Positions 24,474 through 31,660 of a DNA stretch of 44,760 bases are shown in pieces. Source of the stretch: Haloplanus sp. (GTDB lineage Archaea > Halobacteriota > Halobacteria > Halobacteriales > Haloferacaceae); NCBI RefSeq assembly GCF_028275055.1, contig NZ_JAQCNJ010000045.1, positions 1-44,760 on the forward strand. The letters are read 5' to 3'. Within the stretch, counting starts at the first letter, position 1; every line of letters starts with the position of its first letter. The notes beneath the pieces are model-generated. The model was not told the origin of the DNA and did not search any database. It saw only the letters and a list, made by a program, of their open reading frames with translations. The position numbers and the translations under genes are program-made.

Positions 24474-24500
24474 TGTGCGTCTCGAACGGACCCGTAATCG

Positions 24501-24794
24501 ATGTCTTTGTTCGACGTTCTCGGGAGTAAGGCACGACTGCAGATCATCCGCGAACTGGCGACCGAACCCCGGTATGTCTCCGAACTCGCCGACCGCGTCG
24601 GTATGGACGGTAAAACGGCCGTCCACCACCTCTCGACGCTCGAGGAGGCGGGTATCGTCGAGAGCTACCGGACCAGCCGACGGAAGTACTACCGGCTGAC
24701 GAAACGGATCGAACTCCGGGCATCGCCCGAACCCGATCCCATGTTTCTGCTCCACGCGGACGACGTCGACGGGGCCGAATCGTCCTCAGACTGA
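24501..24794 (+). CDS. ArsR-type winged-helix regulator (97 aa)
   Basis: Residues 1-70 are a compact ArsR-like winged helix: MSLFDVLGSKARLQIIRELA, then YVSELADRVGMDGKTAVHHL as the recognition helix-turn-helix and a wing at ESYRTSRRKYYRL. No metal-binding Cys is present, so it is not a classic metal sensor. The acidic tail is short. It is divergent from the amphi-Trp gene, and the cation exchanger follows it on the same strand by ~100 bp with its own TATA. Targets unknown; self-regulation of the tiny divergent promoter is likely. Confidence 0.82.
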   Translation: MSLFDVLGSKARLQIIRELATEPRYVSELADRVGMDGKTAVHHLSTLEEAGIVESYRTSRRKYYRLTKRIELRASPEPDPMFLLHADDVDGAESSSD

Positions 24795-24891
24795 CGACCG
24801 GCACGTCGAACCCGTCTGCGTGTATAATAATTCAACGTACACCGATACCCGCGTACAAACCTACATAATAGTCCACTCCTTTCGCCGTTCT

Positions 24892-26193
24892 ATGGTTCGA
24901 ATGCTGATGGTTGTCGGTATCGTGTTGTTACTGTCGCTTGCCGTCGCTTCTCCGGCGGTGTCCGCCGTTGGGGACGACCTCGGTGTGAGCGGTCCGGTTG
25001 ATCTCGTCGGCGCTCAAGAGGGTGGCGGTGAAGAAGGCGAAGCGGGTGAAGAAGGCGAAGCGGGTGAAGAAGGCGAAGCGGGTGAAGAAGGCGAAGCGGG
25101 TGAAGAAGACGAAGAGGAGGAAGGCGGTATCGAGGGCGCGATCGAGGGATTCATCGAGGCACAGGGGACGATCGGTGCCGTCTTCGTGTTGCTCGGCGGC
25201 ATCGCGTTACTGACCGTCTCGACGGAGAAACTCATCAGCTACCTCGCCCGCGCGTCGATCAACATGAAGCTGTCGTTGTTTGCACTCGCCATCGTGTTCA
25301 CCGGCTTCGAGTTCGACGACACGATTCTCGCACTCGTGCTCTCGGGCGGTGGACTGGAGGAGGCGGCCCTCGGGACGGCGCTCGGGACCGGACTGGCGAT
25401 CATCGGCATCACGCTCGCCGTGGCCGCCATCGTCAAGCCGTTCCCGGTCGATCTCCCGACCGACTACGTTGTCATCTTCGCGCTCGCGCCGTTGATTCTC
25501 GTTCCGTTCGTGTTGCTCGGAACGCTCACGTTCATCCACGGAATCATTCTGACCACCTTCTTCGTGCTCGCCTTCGGCTACTTTGTCGTCCGGGAGCGCC
25601 AACGGGAGGTGCCGGTGTTCCGTGACACGGAACTCGGGAAGGAACTGCAACCGGACGGCGGTATGGCCAGACCGGAGTCGATGGAGGACATCCCGGAGGA
25701 CCGCATCCTCGGCGATCTCGCCGACTCCGGGATCGTGTGGGTCGTCCTTTCTATCGTCGCACTCGTCGGCATCGTCTTCGCCGCCATGCTGCTTGAAGGT
25801 GGCTCCGAGGTCGTTATCGAGGGCTTTGGCATCTCAGGGACGGTCTTTGGCGCGACCTTTCTCACCCTGTTGCTGACCGGTGAGGACCTCCTGCTCACCA
25901 TCGAACCGGTCCGCCGTGGCTTCCCCGAGATCGGCGTGGGTAACGTTATCGGAAGCGTGCTGTTCTCGGTCACGGGCAACATCGGCGTCATCATGTTTCT
26001 CAGCGAGGTGAGCATCTCGCCGTCCGTGCTGACATTCCACCTCCCGGCGATGATTCTCGTCACCACGCTGGCAGCCTACTTTTTCTGGGAGGGCGAGGTG
26101 AAGCGCTGGCACGGCTACCTCCTCGGGGGTTGTTACGTCGCCTACTGGGTCATCGCGCTCGTCATGTTCAGCGGCGTGCCGATCGGGGAGTAA
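24892..26193 (+). CDS. CaCA-family sodium/calcium-type exchanger A
   Basis: The start at 24892 is supported by TATA CATAATA (24864-24870). The 433-aa protein begins with a signal-like hydrophobic segment ending SPAVSAVG. A long Glu/Gly-rich external stretch made of GEEGEA repeats follows, then ~10 membrane helices. The two alpha-repeat regions read VFTGFEFDDTILALVL and LLLTGEDLLLTIEPVRRGFP; the acidic residues in them are where CaCA exchangers bind cations, though the usual GNSxPE motif is altered. It exchanges Na+ or H+ for a divalent cation by family inference. It converges on a paralog 30 bp away. Confidence 0.82.
   Translation: MVRMLMVVGIVLLLSLAVASPAVSAVGDDLGVSGPVDLVGAQEGGGEEGEAGEEGEAGEEGEAGEEGEAGEEDEEEEGGIEGAIEGFIEAQGTIGAVFVLLGGIALLTVSTEKLISYLARASINMKLSLFALAIVFTGFEFDDTILALVLSGGGLEEAALGTALGTGLAIIGITLAVAAIVKPFPVDLPTDYVVIFALAPLILVPFVLLGTLTFIHGIILTTFFVLAFGYFVVRERQREVPVFRDTELGKELQPDGGMARPESMEDIPEDRILGDLADSGIVWVVLSIVALVGIVFAAMLLEGGSEVVIEGFGISGTVFGATFLTLLLTGEDLLLTIEPVRRGFPEIGVGNVIGSVLFSVTGNIGVIMFLSEVSISPSVLTFHLPAMILVTTLAAYFFWEGEVKRWHGYLLGGCYVAYWVIALVMFSGVPIGE
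25027..25116 (+). repeat. Tandem 18-bp repeats inside exchanger A
   Basis: GGTGAAGAAGGCGAAGCG is repeated four times perfectly (25027-25098), with a diverged fifth unit at 25099-25116. It encodes GEEGEA hexapeptides. The unit length is a multiple of three, so slippage would change loop length without breaking the frame. Confidence 0.9.
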
Positions 26194-26223
26194 CCGCCGC
26201 CGCAGTTCGGCGGGTCGACCCTT

Positions 26224-27294
26224 TCACAACAAAAAGTTTCCACCCCAGTACGCGACGTACGCGCCGAGGAGAACGACCCCCGTCGGCCGACCGACCTTTC
26301 CACGGAGAAAGGCGACGGTCACGACACCGAGCGCCAGGAAAAAGAACGGCCAGTGGACGGTCAGCACCGTCCCCGTCGTGTCGAGGGGGCGGACCATCGC
26401 GATCAGCCCGACGTTCGCGCTGACGAAAAAGAGCATACTCCCGACGACGTTGCCGACGCCGATCTCGGGTCGCCCCCGCCGGACGGGTTCGACGGTCAGA
26501 AACAGTTCCTCCAGCGACGCGATGAAACTCATCACCGTCGCGCCGAAGGCGAGTCCGGTCACGCCAAGCAACGCCAGCAGATCCTCCGCGCCCGAGACGG
26601 CGAGTTCGGAGCCGACCGTCATACCGACGGCCGCGACGACGGCGATTCCGACAAAGGCCGGCCCCTCGTACCGCTCCGGAACCCGTTCCTCCACGAAATC
26701 ATCCACGTCCAGATCCATGTCGAACTCGAACCACTCGTCCTCCTCCTCGACGCCTCGCTCCCCCCGTTCTCGCTCCCCCCGTTCTCGCTCCCGTTCCCTG
26801 ATTTCGACGTCCTCGGCCGAGAGATACTGTGTCTCGCTCGACCGTTCCAGCAGGTAGACGATCACGAGGTACGGAACGAACGTCGCGGTGAGAACGACCC
26901 CGTCGAAACGCGAAAGGGTTCCATCGAGCGCGAGACCGAAAAAAAGGAACGGGGCGAGGGTCATCAGCCCGAGATAGTTTCGGGGTACCGTTGTCTCGAA
27001 GGGGACGAGAACGCCGGCGATGCCGACGGCGGCCCCGAGAATAAACAACGCCTCCCCGAAGACGGTGCCGAGTGCGAGGTCCGGCAGGTCGTCGGCCGCC
27101 GCCACGATACCGAGCACCACGTTTTCGAGGTCGGTTCCCGCGAGAACGACGGTGAGAAAAAAGCCCGACACCCCGAGTGCCAGCGCTCCCTCGGCGACGG
27201 CTTCGATAAACGCCTCGACGCTCACGACGACGATGGCGACGCCGACGAGAAACAACACGACCGACACCAGTTCGCCCGACAGTCCTAATATCAT
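26224..27294 (-). CDS. CaCA-family sodium/calcium-type exchanger B
   Basis: This 356-aa paralog of exchanger A lacks its acidic N-terminal extension; instead it has a charged central loop (EIRERERERGERERGERG, then an Asp/Glu-rich run) between the two halves. Alpha-repeat regions: LAGTDLENVVLGIVAA and SFIASLEELFLTVEPVRRGR, the latter followed by PEIGVGNVVGSMLFFVSANV, nearly identical to exchanger A. The start at 27294 (MILGLSGEL) is chosen as the first residues of helix 1; an ATG at 27327 would lie inside the likely promoter (ACTTTATG at ~27328-27335). The ion specificity is undetermined. Confidence 0.82.
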   Translation of the reverse strand: MILGLSGELVSVVLFLVGVAIVVVSVEAFIEAVAEGALALGVSGFFLTVVLAGTDLENVVLGIVAAADDLPDLALGTVFGEALFILGAAVGIAGVLVPFETTVPRNYLGLMTLAPFLFFGLALDGTLSRFDGVVLTATFVPYLVIVYLLERSSETQYLSAEDVEIRERERERGERERGERGVEEEDEWFEFDMDLDVDDFVEERVPERYEGPAFVGIAVVAAVGMTVGSELAVSGAEDLLALLGVTGLAFGATVMSFIASLEELFLTVEPVRRGRPEIGVGNVVGSMLFFVSANVGLIAMVRPLDTTGTVLTVHWPFFFLALGVVTVAFLRGKVGRPTGVVLLGAYVAYWGGNFLL

Positions 27295-27345
27295 GCCGTC
27301 TCCGGTGGGAAACCACCACCGCAACATAAAGTTCCCGTCCCCGGT

Positions 27346-28134
27346 TCAGAGATTCGAGGCGTGGGCGCCGCCATCGACCGGGATGGCGGCCCCGTTGACG
27401 TAACTCGCCCGGTCCGAACACAGAAAGGCGACCACGTCGCCGAACTCTTCGGGTTGGCCGATCCGTCCCATCGGGGTGCCGGCGCTCCACTCCGCGATTC
27501 CGGCCTCGTAGTCGGGGTAGTCGCCGCGGTCGACCCCTTGTTCGACGAGTTCCTCGATCCGGGGGGTCTCGTGGCTCCCCGGCAACACCGTGTTGGCCCG
27601 TACCTCGGGGGCGAGTTCCGCCGAGAGCGTCTTCTCCAGTCCGACGACGCTCATCCGGACCGAGTTCGACAACACGAGCGAGTCGATAGCCTCCTTGACG
27701 CTTCCGGAGGTGACGGTGGTGACCGTCCCTCCGCCGTCGCGCAGGTGTGGCGTCGCCTCCCGGACCAACCGCACGACGCTCATCACCAGCAGGTCGAAGG
27801 CGTCGTACCAGTCCTCGTCGTCGGTGTCGAGAAAGGGACCGCTCGGCGGGCCGCCGGCGCTTGTCACGAGGTGGTCGAGGCCGCCGAACTCCTCGACGGC
27901 CCGGTCGACAAGCCGCGTCGTGTCGTCGGGGTCGGTGATGTCTCCCGGGACGCCGACCACCTCGCCGGTCGCTGCCTCGCGGATGTCCGCGAGAGCGGCG
28001 TTGAGCCGATCCGGGTCGCGACCGTTGATGACCACGTCCGCGCCCTCGGCCGCGAGCGCAGTCGCCGATGCTTTCCCCAGTCCACTGCTTGACGCCGACA
28101 CCAGTGCCGCGTCGCCGTCGAGTCCGAGATCCAT
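27346..28134 (-). CDS. Short-chain dehydrogenase/reductase family protein with altered catalytic site
   Basis: The 262-aa SDR has ALVSASSSGLGKASATALAA as the cofactor motif, NGRDPDRL, a DITDPDD acidic patch, and VTSAGGPPSG in place of NNAG. The C-terminus is PVDGGAHASNL. The normal catalytic Tyr-x3-Lys is missing: after Ser in TVTSGSVKEA comes VLSNSVRMSVVGLEKTL, with Asn/Ser and Arg at that place. A known SDR subgroup has this same replacement, so it is probably not a mutation, but the chemistry is uncertain. It is cytoplasmic. A weak T-rich TATA lies at ~28158-28165. Confidence 0.82.
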   Translation of the reverse strand: MDLGLDGDAALVSASSSGLGKASATALAAEGADVVINGRDPDRLNAALADIREAATGEVVGVPGDITDPDDTTRLVDRAVEEFGGLDHLVTSAGGPPSGPFLDTDDEDWYDAFDLLVMSVVRLVREATPHLRDGGGTVTTVTSGSVKEAIDSLVLSNSVRMSVVGLEKTLSAELAPEVRANTVLPGSHETPRIEELVEQGVDRGDYPDYEAGIAEWSAGTPMGRIGQPEEFGDVVAFLCSDRASYVNGAAIPVDGGAHASNL

Positions 28135-28237
28135 ACCCCGACGTGTCGTTGCACCCCCAAAAGAGCCACCGGAGGCGGAAAAGCCGTCGTCCGCACCTCC
28201 AGAACGGTTAAGGGCGGTCCGTTCTCCCATCATGGAC

Positions 28238-28315
28238 ATGGACGAGGACGTCACGGTCGTGGAACGCTCGGTCGGTCTTTCGACCGCGTGCCGTCCCCAA
28301 CGGAGGGCTCGATGA
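28238..28315 (+). CDS. 25-aa leader ORF coupled to the HTH gene
   Basis: GGTTAAG (28206-28212) is a TATA candidate ~29 nt before ATG 28238; an in-frame ATG is also at 28232. The reading frame encodes MDEDVTVVERSVGLSTACRP plus five basic residues, and its TGA overlaps ATG 28312 (ATGA). It is probably a coupling leader. There is no independent evidence that the peptide has a function. Confidence 0.4.
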   Translation: MDEDVTVVERSVGLSTACRPQRRAR

Positions 28316-28956
28316 GCCTTATCGCCGCGCTGGAGATCGACCACCCCGACCTCGCGTTGACGCCGTCGATCCGGTCGACCGACGCGTCCGTACAGGTCGT
28401 CTCCCACACCGCGACCGACCCCGAGACGGGGATGTTCTTTTTTCTCGTCGAGACCGACGACTTTCCCGCGTTCGAAGCGGCGCTAGAACGGGATCACACC
28501 GTCGAGGCCTCACTGCTCGTCGCCGAGGCGGCCACGACGCGGATCTACCGCCTCCGGCACGCCCCGGACACGAAGTTGATTTCACCGATCACCACCGAGA
28601 TGGGTGGACTCATGCTCGAAGCCGAGGGCACCGACACGGGGTGGTCGGTTCGGGTGCAACTCCCCGACCGCGAGGCGCTCGGCGACCTCTGGGAGTACTG
28701 CGACCGGGTGGGCATCGAGTTCCACATCGACCATATCTACAGCCTCGATGATGTCTCCGTCGACGGCGTTGGCCTGACCGACGCCCAGCGTGACGCGCTC
28801 CTCGCCGCCTACGAGGCGGGTTACTTCGAGGAGCCGCGGGGCACATCGCTTGAGGAACTGGCTTCGGAACTCGACATCTCGCCTACTGCCGTCGGTGGCC
28901 GCATCCGACGGGGCACGTCGCGGCTCGTCGAGCGCACACTCATCGAGGAGTCGTGA
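28312..28956 (+). CDS. HTH-10 (bacterio-opsin activator-like) transcriptional regulator
   Basis: This 214-aa protein has an N-terminal sensor-like domain of about 150 residues (MSLIAALEIDHPDLALTPSI, then strands such as FFFLVETDDFPAFEAALE). The C-terminal HTH-10 domain is typical of haloarchaea: LTDAQRDALLAAYEAGYFEE, the turn residues EELASELDISPTAVGGRIRR, and a final LVERTL. Members activate diverse haloarchaeal genes. The start ATG at 28312 overlaps a short leader ORF. It lies divergent from the SDR gene, a possible target. Confidence 0.88.
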   Translation: MSLIAALEIDHPDLALTPSIRSTDASVQVVSHTATDPETGMFFFLVETDDFPAFEAALERDHTVEASLLVAEAATTRIYRLRHAPDTKLISPITTEMGGLMLEAEGTDTGWSVRVQLPDREALGDLWEYCDRVGIEFHIDHIYSLDDVSVDGVGLTDAQRDALLAAYEAGYFEEPRGTSLEELASELDISPTAVGGRIRRGTSRLVERTLIEES

Positions 28957-29100
28957 CCGTCACGGGTGAGACCCGCGTCGACGGTGGCGCCCCCCGATAC
29001 ACCGGGCCCTCACCGATTTCGCCCCCCTCGCCCGGTGTTCCACGTTCATGATCGCGACCGAACTCCCACCCGACAGCGGTTCGTGACGATCCGCTTTCGA

Positions 29101-29451
29101 TCAAACGACGCCGACGTGATCGTCCCGCGGCTCCCAGAGTTCGCCGGCCAGTCGATGGTCGTGGACCGCCGAGAGCGTCTCACCCACGGTCCAACCGCGT
29201 CGGCTCATGGCGGCGCTGACAGCGCACAAGGGCGCGCCGCCCGTGTCGGTGGCGAGTCGGTCGGTGGTGTCCGTGAGTTCTGCCGTCGCCGGAACGTCGG
29301 CGGTGTCGGGGGACCGCTCCCACGCCACGTCGTGGCCCGTGACCGCGTGGTGGCATCGGTAAAACGCCACGACATCGTTGGGAGCGTTCGTAACGACCTG
29401 TTCGGCACAGTCCGGACACCCGGCGACGGACGCGTTCTCGGGAGTCGTCAT
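29101..29451 (-). CDS. Small protein with N-terminal CxxC, downstream of the Rieske gene
   Basis: This 116-aa protein is coupled by ATGA to the Rieske oxygenase gene. Cys12 and Cys15 (GCPDC) with Cys33, His34 and His35 (YRCHHAV) could bind zinc or iron. The remainder is Thr/Ala/Asp-rich with no recognised domain. Coupling suggests it serves the oxygenase, but no ferredoxin or flavin motif that could pass electrons is visible. Confidence 0.65.
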   Translation of the reverse strand: MTTPENASVAGCPDCAEQVVTNAPNDVVAFYRCHHAVTGHDVAWERSPDTADVPATAELTDTTDRLATDTGGAPLCAVSAAMSRRGWTVGETLSAVHDHRLAGELWEPRDDHVGVV

Positions 29452-30584
29452 GCGTTGTATGCCTCCTGTGCCAGCCGGTGGAACCGGTGGAGTATATGTT
29501 CGTTGGAGCCCAGTTGGCCCTGTGCGAGCGCACCGGACCGCAGTGCTTCGTACTGACGCTCGACCAGTTCGAACTCCTCCTCCTGGAGTCGCCGGCTGGT
29601 GCGGATGAACTCCGCGTCGGTCTCGCTGAGGTCCGGGTCCGCGAAGTGGTAGTCGGCGATCAACTGGAACCGACTCTCGTCGATCGGGTCGATGATGTAC
29701 GTGCCGTAGCCGTCGGCCGTCCCGTACGTGTTGAGGGTGGAGTGCCAGAAGTACTGGAACTGTGCCTCGTGTTCGTCGTGGATTCGGAGTTCGTCCTCAA
29801 CGTCCGCCTCGTCGGTGTAGTGGAGTACCCGGTGGTAGTCGTTGACCTCCAGTTCCGACTCGTCGAGTTGAATCCCCGTGATCCACTCCCGGTGGGCCGC
29901 CTCGAAGTGGTCACACTTGGAGTAGTTTCCCCCGAACGTCTTCGAGTTGCACTCGACCTCCGAGACGTACCGTCGCGCGTGTTCGTACTCCGCGGACGGG
30001 AGCGACTCCAGCCTGGATTGCAGCGTCCCGGCCCGTTCGGCGAGTGACAACGGCGGGTCGTCGGCGAAGTTGAGAAAGGTCAGCGGCCCGATGGTGTCGG
30101 TGGTGACCTCCATCAGTCCGTTCTCGTCGGGATCGACCCCCGAGACGCTCGAATCGTCGAGGTTCGGGTTGAGGTTTGTCTCCTCGAAGCTCCGCGGCGT
30201 GCTCTGCAGGTCGCCGTTGAGGTTGCACGTCCAGAGGTGGGACGGACACCGGATCCGCCCCATGTTGCCCGGATCGGTCACCGGCGTGTCGTCGACCATC
30301 CTCGACCCGCGGTGGGCACAGACGTCGTAGAACGCGCGAACCGCACCATCCTCGTCCCGTGCGACGATCACCTGCTTGTCCCCGACGGCCCGGGTGAAGT
30401 AGTCCCCGGGGTCGGGAACGCAGTTCGCGTGACCCGCGTACACCCAGTACCGCGAAAAGATCTTTTCCTTTTCCATCTTCACGTCCGGGTCGGTGAGGTA
30501 TCTCGCCGGGAGGGCGTTTGTCTCGTCCGTGATGTCGGGGCTCACGGTGGGTACGCGATCAGTGCCGTTGTTCCACCGGGTCAT
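29448..30584 (-). CDS. Rieske non-haem iron oxygenase, alpha subunit (betaine/choline-oxygenase-like)
   Basis: This 378-aa protein has the Rieske cluster ligands Cys89, His91 (VCAHRGSRM) and Cys113, His116 (RCPSHLWTCNL). The catalytic domain holds NSKTFGGNYSKCDHFEAAH, where His226 and His231 match the two iron His (H-x4-H). The residue three before the first His is Lys223, where most relatives have the bridging Glu/Asp. Overall order and length fit the group that includes glycine betaine and carnitine monooxygenases, which remove a methyl group as formaldehyde. No reductase gene adjoins. A T-rich TATA (~30609-30616) fits the ATG at 30584. The gene context (FAD-GcvT demethylases, BCCT carrier) supports an N-methyl substrate. 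Confidence 0.85.
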   Translation of the reverse strand: MTRWNNGTDRVPTVSPDITDETNALPARYLTDPDVKMEKEKIFSRYWVYAGHANCVPDPGDYFTRAVGDKQVIVARDEDGAVRAFYDVCAHRGSRMVDDTPVTDPGNMGRIRCPSHLWTCNLNGDLQSTPRSFEETNLNPNLDDSSVSGVDPDENGLMEVTTDTIGPLTFLNFADDPPLSLAERAGTLQSRLESLPSAEYEHARRYVSEVECNSKTFGGNYSKCDHFEAAHREWITGIQLDESELEVNDYHRVLHYTDEADVEDELRIHDEHEAQFQYFWHSTLNTYGTADGYGTYIIDPIDESRFQLIADYHFADPDLSETDAEFIRTSRRLQEEEFELVERQYEALRSGALAQGQLGSNEHILHRFHRLAQEAYNA

Positions 30585-30725
30585 GTACGGTCACGTCGGT
30601 AATCGGGGCTCAAAATCTCTGACCTGTCTCACGTGTGGGGGTTAATCTGTCGTTATCATCCGTTCGGTTATACGGACTGAAGACGACGAAAACATCCGGC
30701 TGTCGACAAACGCCGGCAGTTCGGT

Positions 30726-30746
30726 CGGCTTCGAGGCTTGAAGCCG
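30726..30746 (-). terminator. Hairpin downstream of the metF-like gene
   Basis: CGGCTTC (30726-30732) and GAAGCCG (30740-30746) form a perfect 7-bp stem with a 7-nt loop immediately after the metF-like stop. No T-run follows on the minus strand, so it may protect or define the 3' end of the mRNA rather than terminate transcription. Confidence 0.4.
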
Positions 30747-30747
30747 G

Positions 30748-31602
30748 CTATCCGTCCAGACGGGACCGACGCCACGACTCGGTGTCGGCCGCCTGGTTGA
30801 ACGTGTAGACGTGGAGCCCCCGGATCGCGTACTCGGGGTCATCCGCGTAGGGAGCCAGTCCGTCGACGAGGTCGTCGGGTGTGTACTTCCCACGCGACCC
30901 GACCAGTTGTCGAACGAACCCGAGGATCCCGCTCGTTTTCCGCAGGAATCGAACCGAGTCACCAACACCCACCTTTTGTGAGATGTTCAGTAACTTTTGA
31001 TACTTCATGACGCCCGGAACCCCAACCTCGACGGGGAGGTCGATCCCGCGGTCGCGGAGCCGCTTGATCCACTCACGGATCGCCGCTGGATCGTAACAGA
31101 GCTGTGTCGTGATGTAGGTCGCGTATGGTGCTTTTTTTTCCATCGCGTCGGCGAGTTCCCGGTCGTCGAGAAAGGCGTGGCCCTCGGGATAGCCGGTGAT
31201 GCCCACCTCGTCGAACGCGTAGCCGAGGTCGTCGAGCGCAACGAGCAGGTCGTGGGCCGACTCGAACTCACCGATGGGATCCTCGCGGTCGCCGCCCGGA
31301 ACGAAGATGTCGGTGACTCCCGCGTCGACGAGTCGGCCGGCGACCTCGTCGAGATGGTCGTTGTCCCGGACGTACCGCGCGGCGACGTGTGGGACCGGCG
31401 TGTACCCGCGATCGGCGGCCCGCTCCGACCACTCGACGGTCGCATCGAGGCCGAGCTGTGGGGAGGCCGTGATGGCGATTTCGGCTCCCTCGGGGAGCCG
31501 TTCCATCTGCCCGTCGAAGCTGTCGAAGGGCATCAGTTCGTACCGGGGGTCGCTGAGTAGAGTCGATGCGCCATCGGCTGGTTTCGGTGTAGTGAGAGAC
31601 AT
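30748..31602 (-). CDS. Methylenetetrahydrofolate reductase (MetF-like)
   Basis: This 284-aa TIM-barrel protein shows MetF-type segments: EIAITASPQLGLDATVEWSE, a GYTPVPHVAARYVRDND strand, DIFVPGGDRED (the FAD/NADH region), EVGITGYPEGH, and KKAPYATYITTQLCYDPAAI. Such enzymes interconvert 5,10-methylene- and 5-methyltetrahydrofolate. It lies 58 bp after the DmdA/GcvT-like gene with no strong promoter between, so they are probably one transcript. In that setting it would oxidise or reduce the methyl-folate made by demethylation. It is shorter and more divergent than bacterial MetF. Confidence 0.82.
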   Translation of the reverse strand: MSLTTPKPADGASTLLSDPRYELMPFDSFDGQMERLPEGAEIAITASPQLGLDATVEWSERAADRGYTPVPHVAARYVRDNDHLDEVAGRLVDAGVTDIFVPGGDREDPIGEFESAHDLLVALDDLGYAFDEVGITGYPEGHAFLDDRELADAMEKKAPYATYITTQLCYDPAAIREWIKRLRDRGIDLPVEVGVPGVMKYQKLLNISQKVGVGDSVRFLRKTSGILGFVRQLVGSRGKYTPDDLVDGLAPYADDPEYAIRGLHVYTFNQAADTESWRRSRLDG

Positions 31603-31660
31603 ATCGGTGATCCGGAATTGTTGGTGGTTAGGTCGCGCGACCGTTATGACTGTCGGGGAG

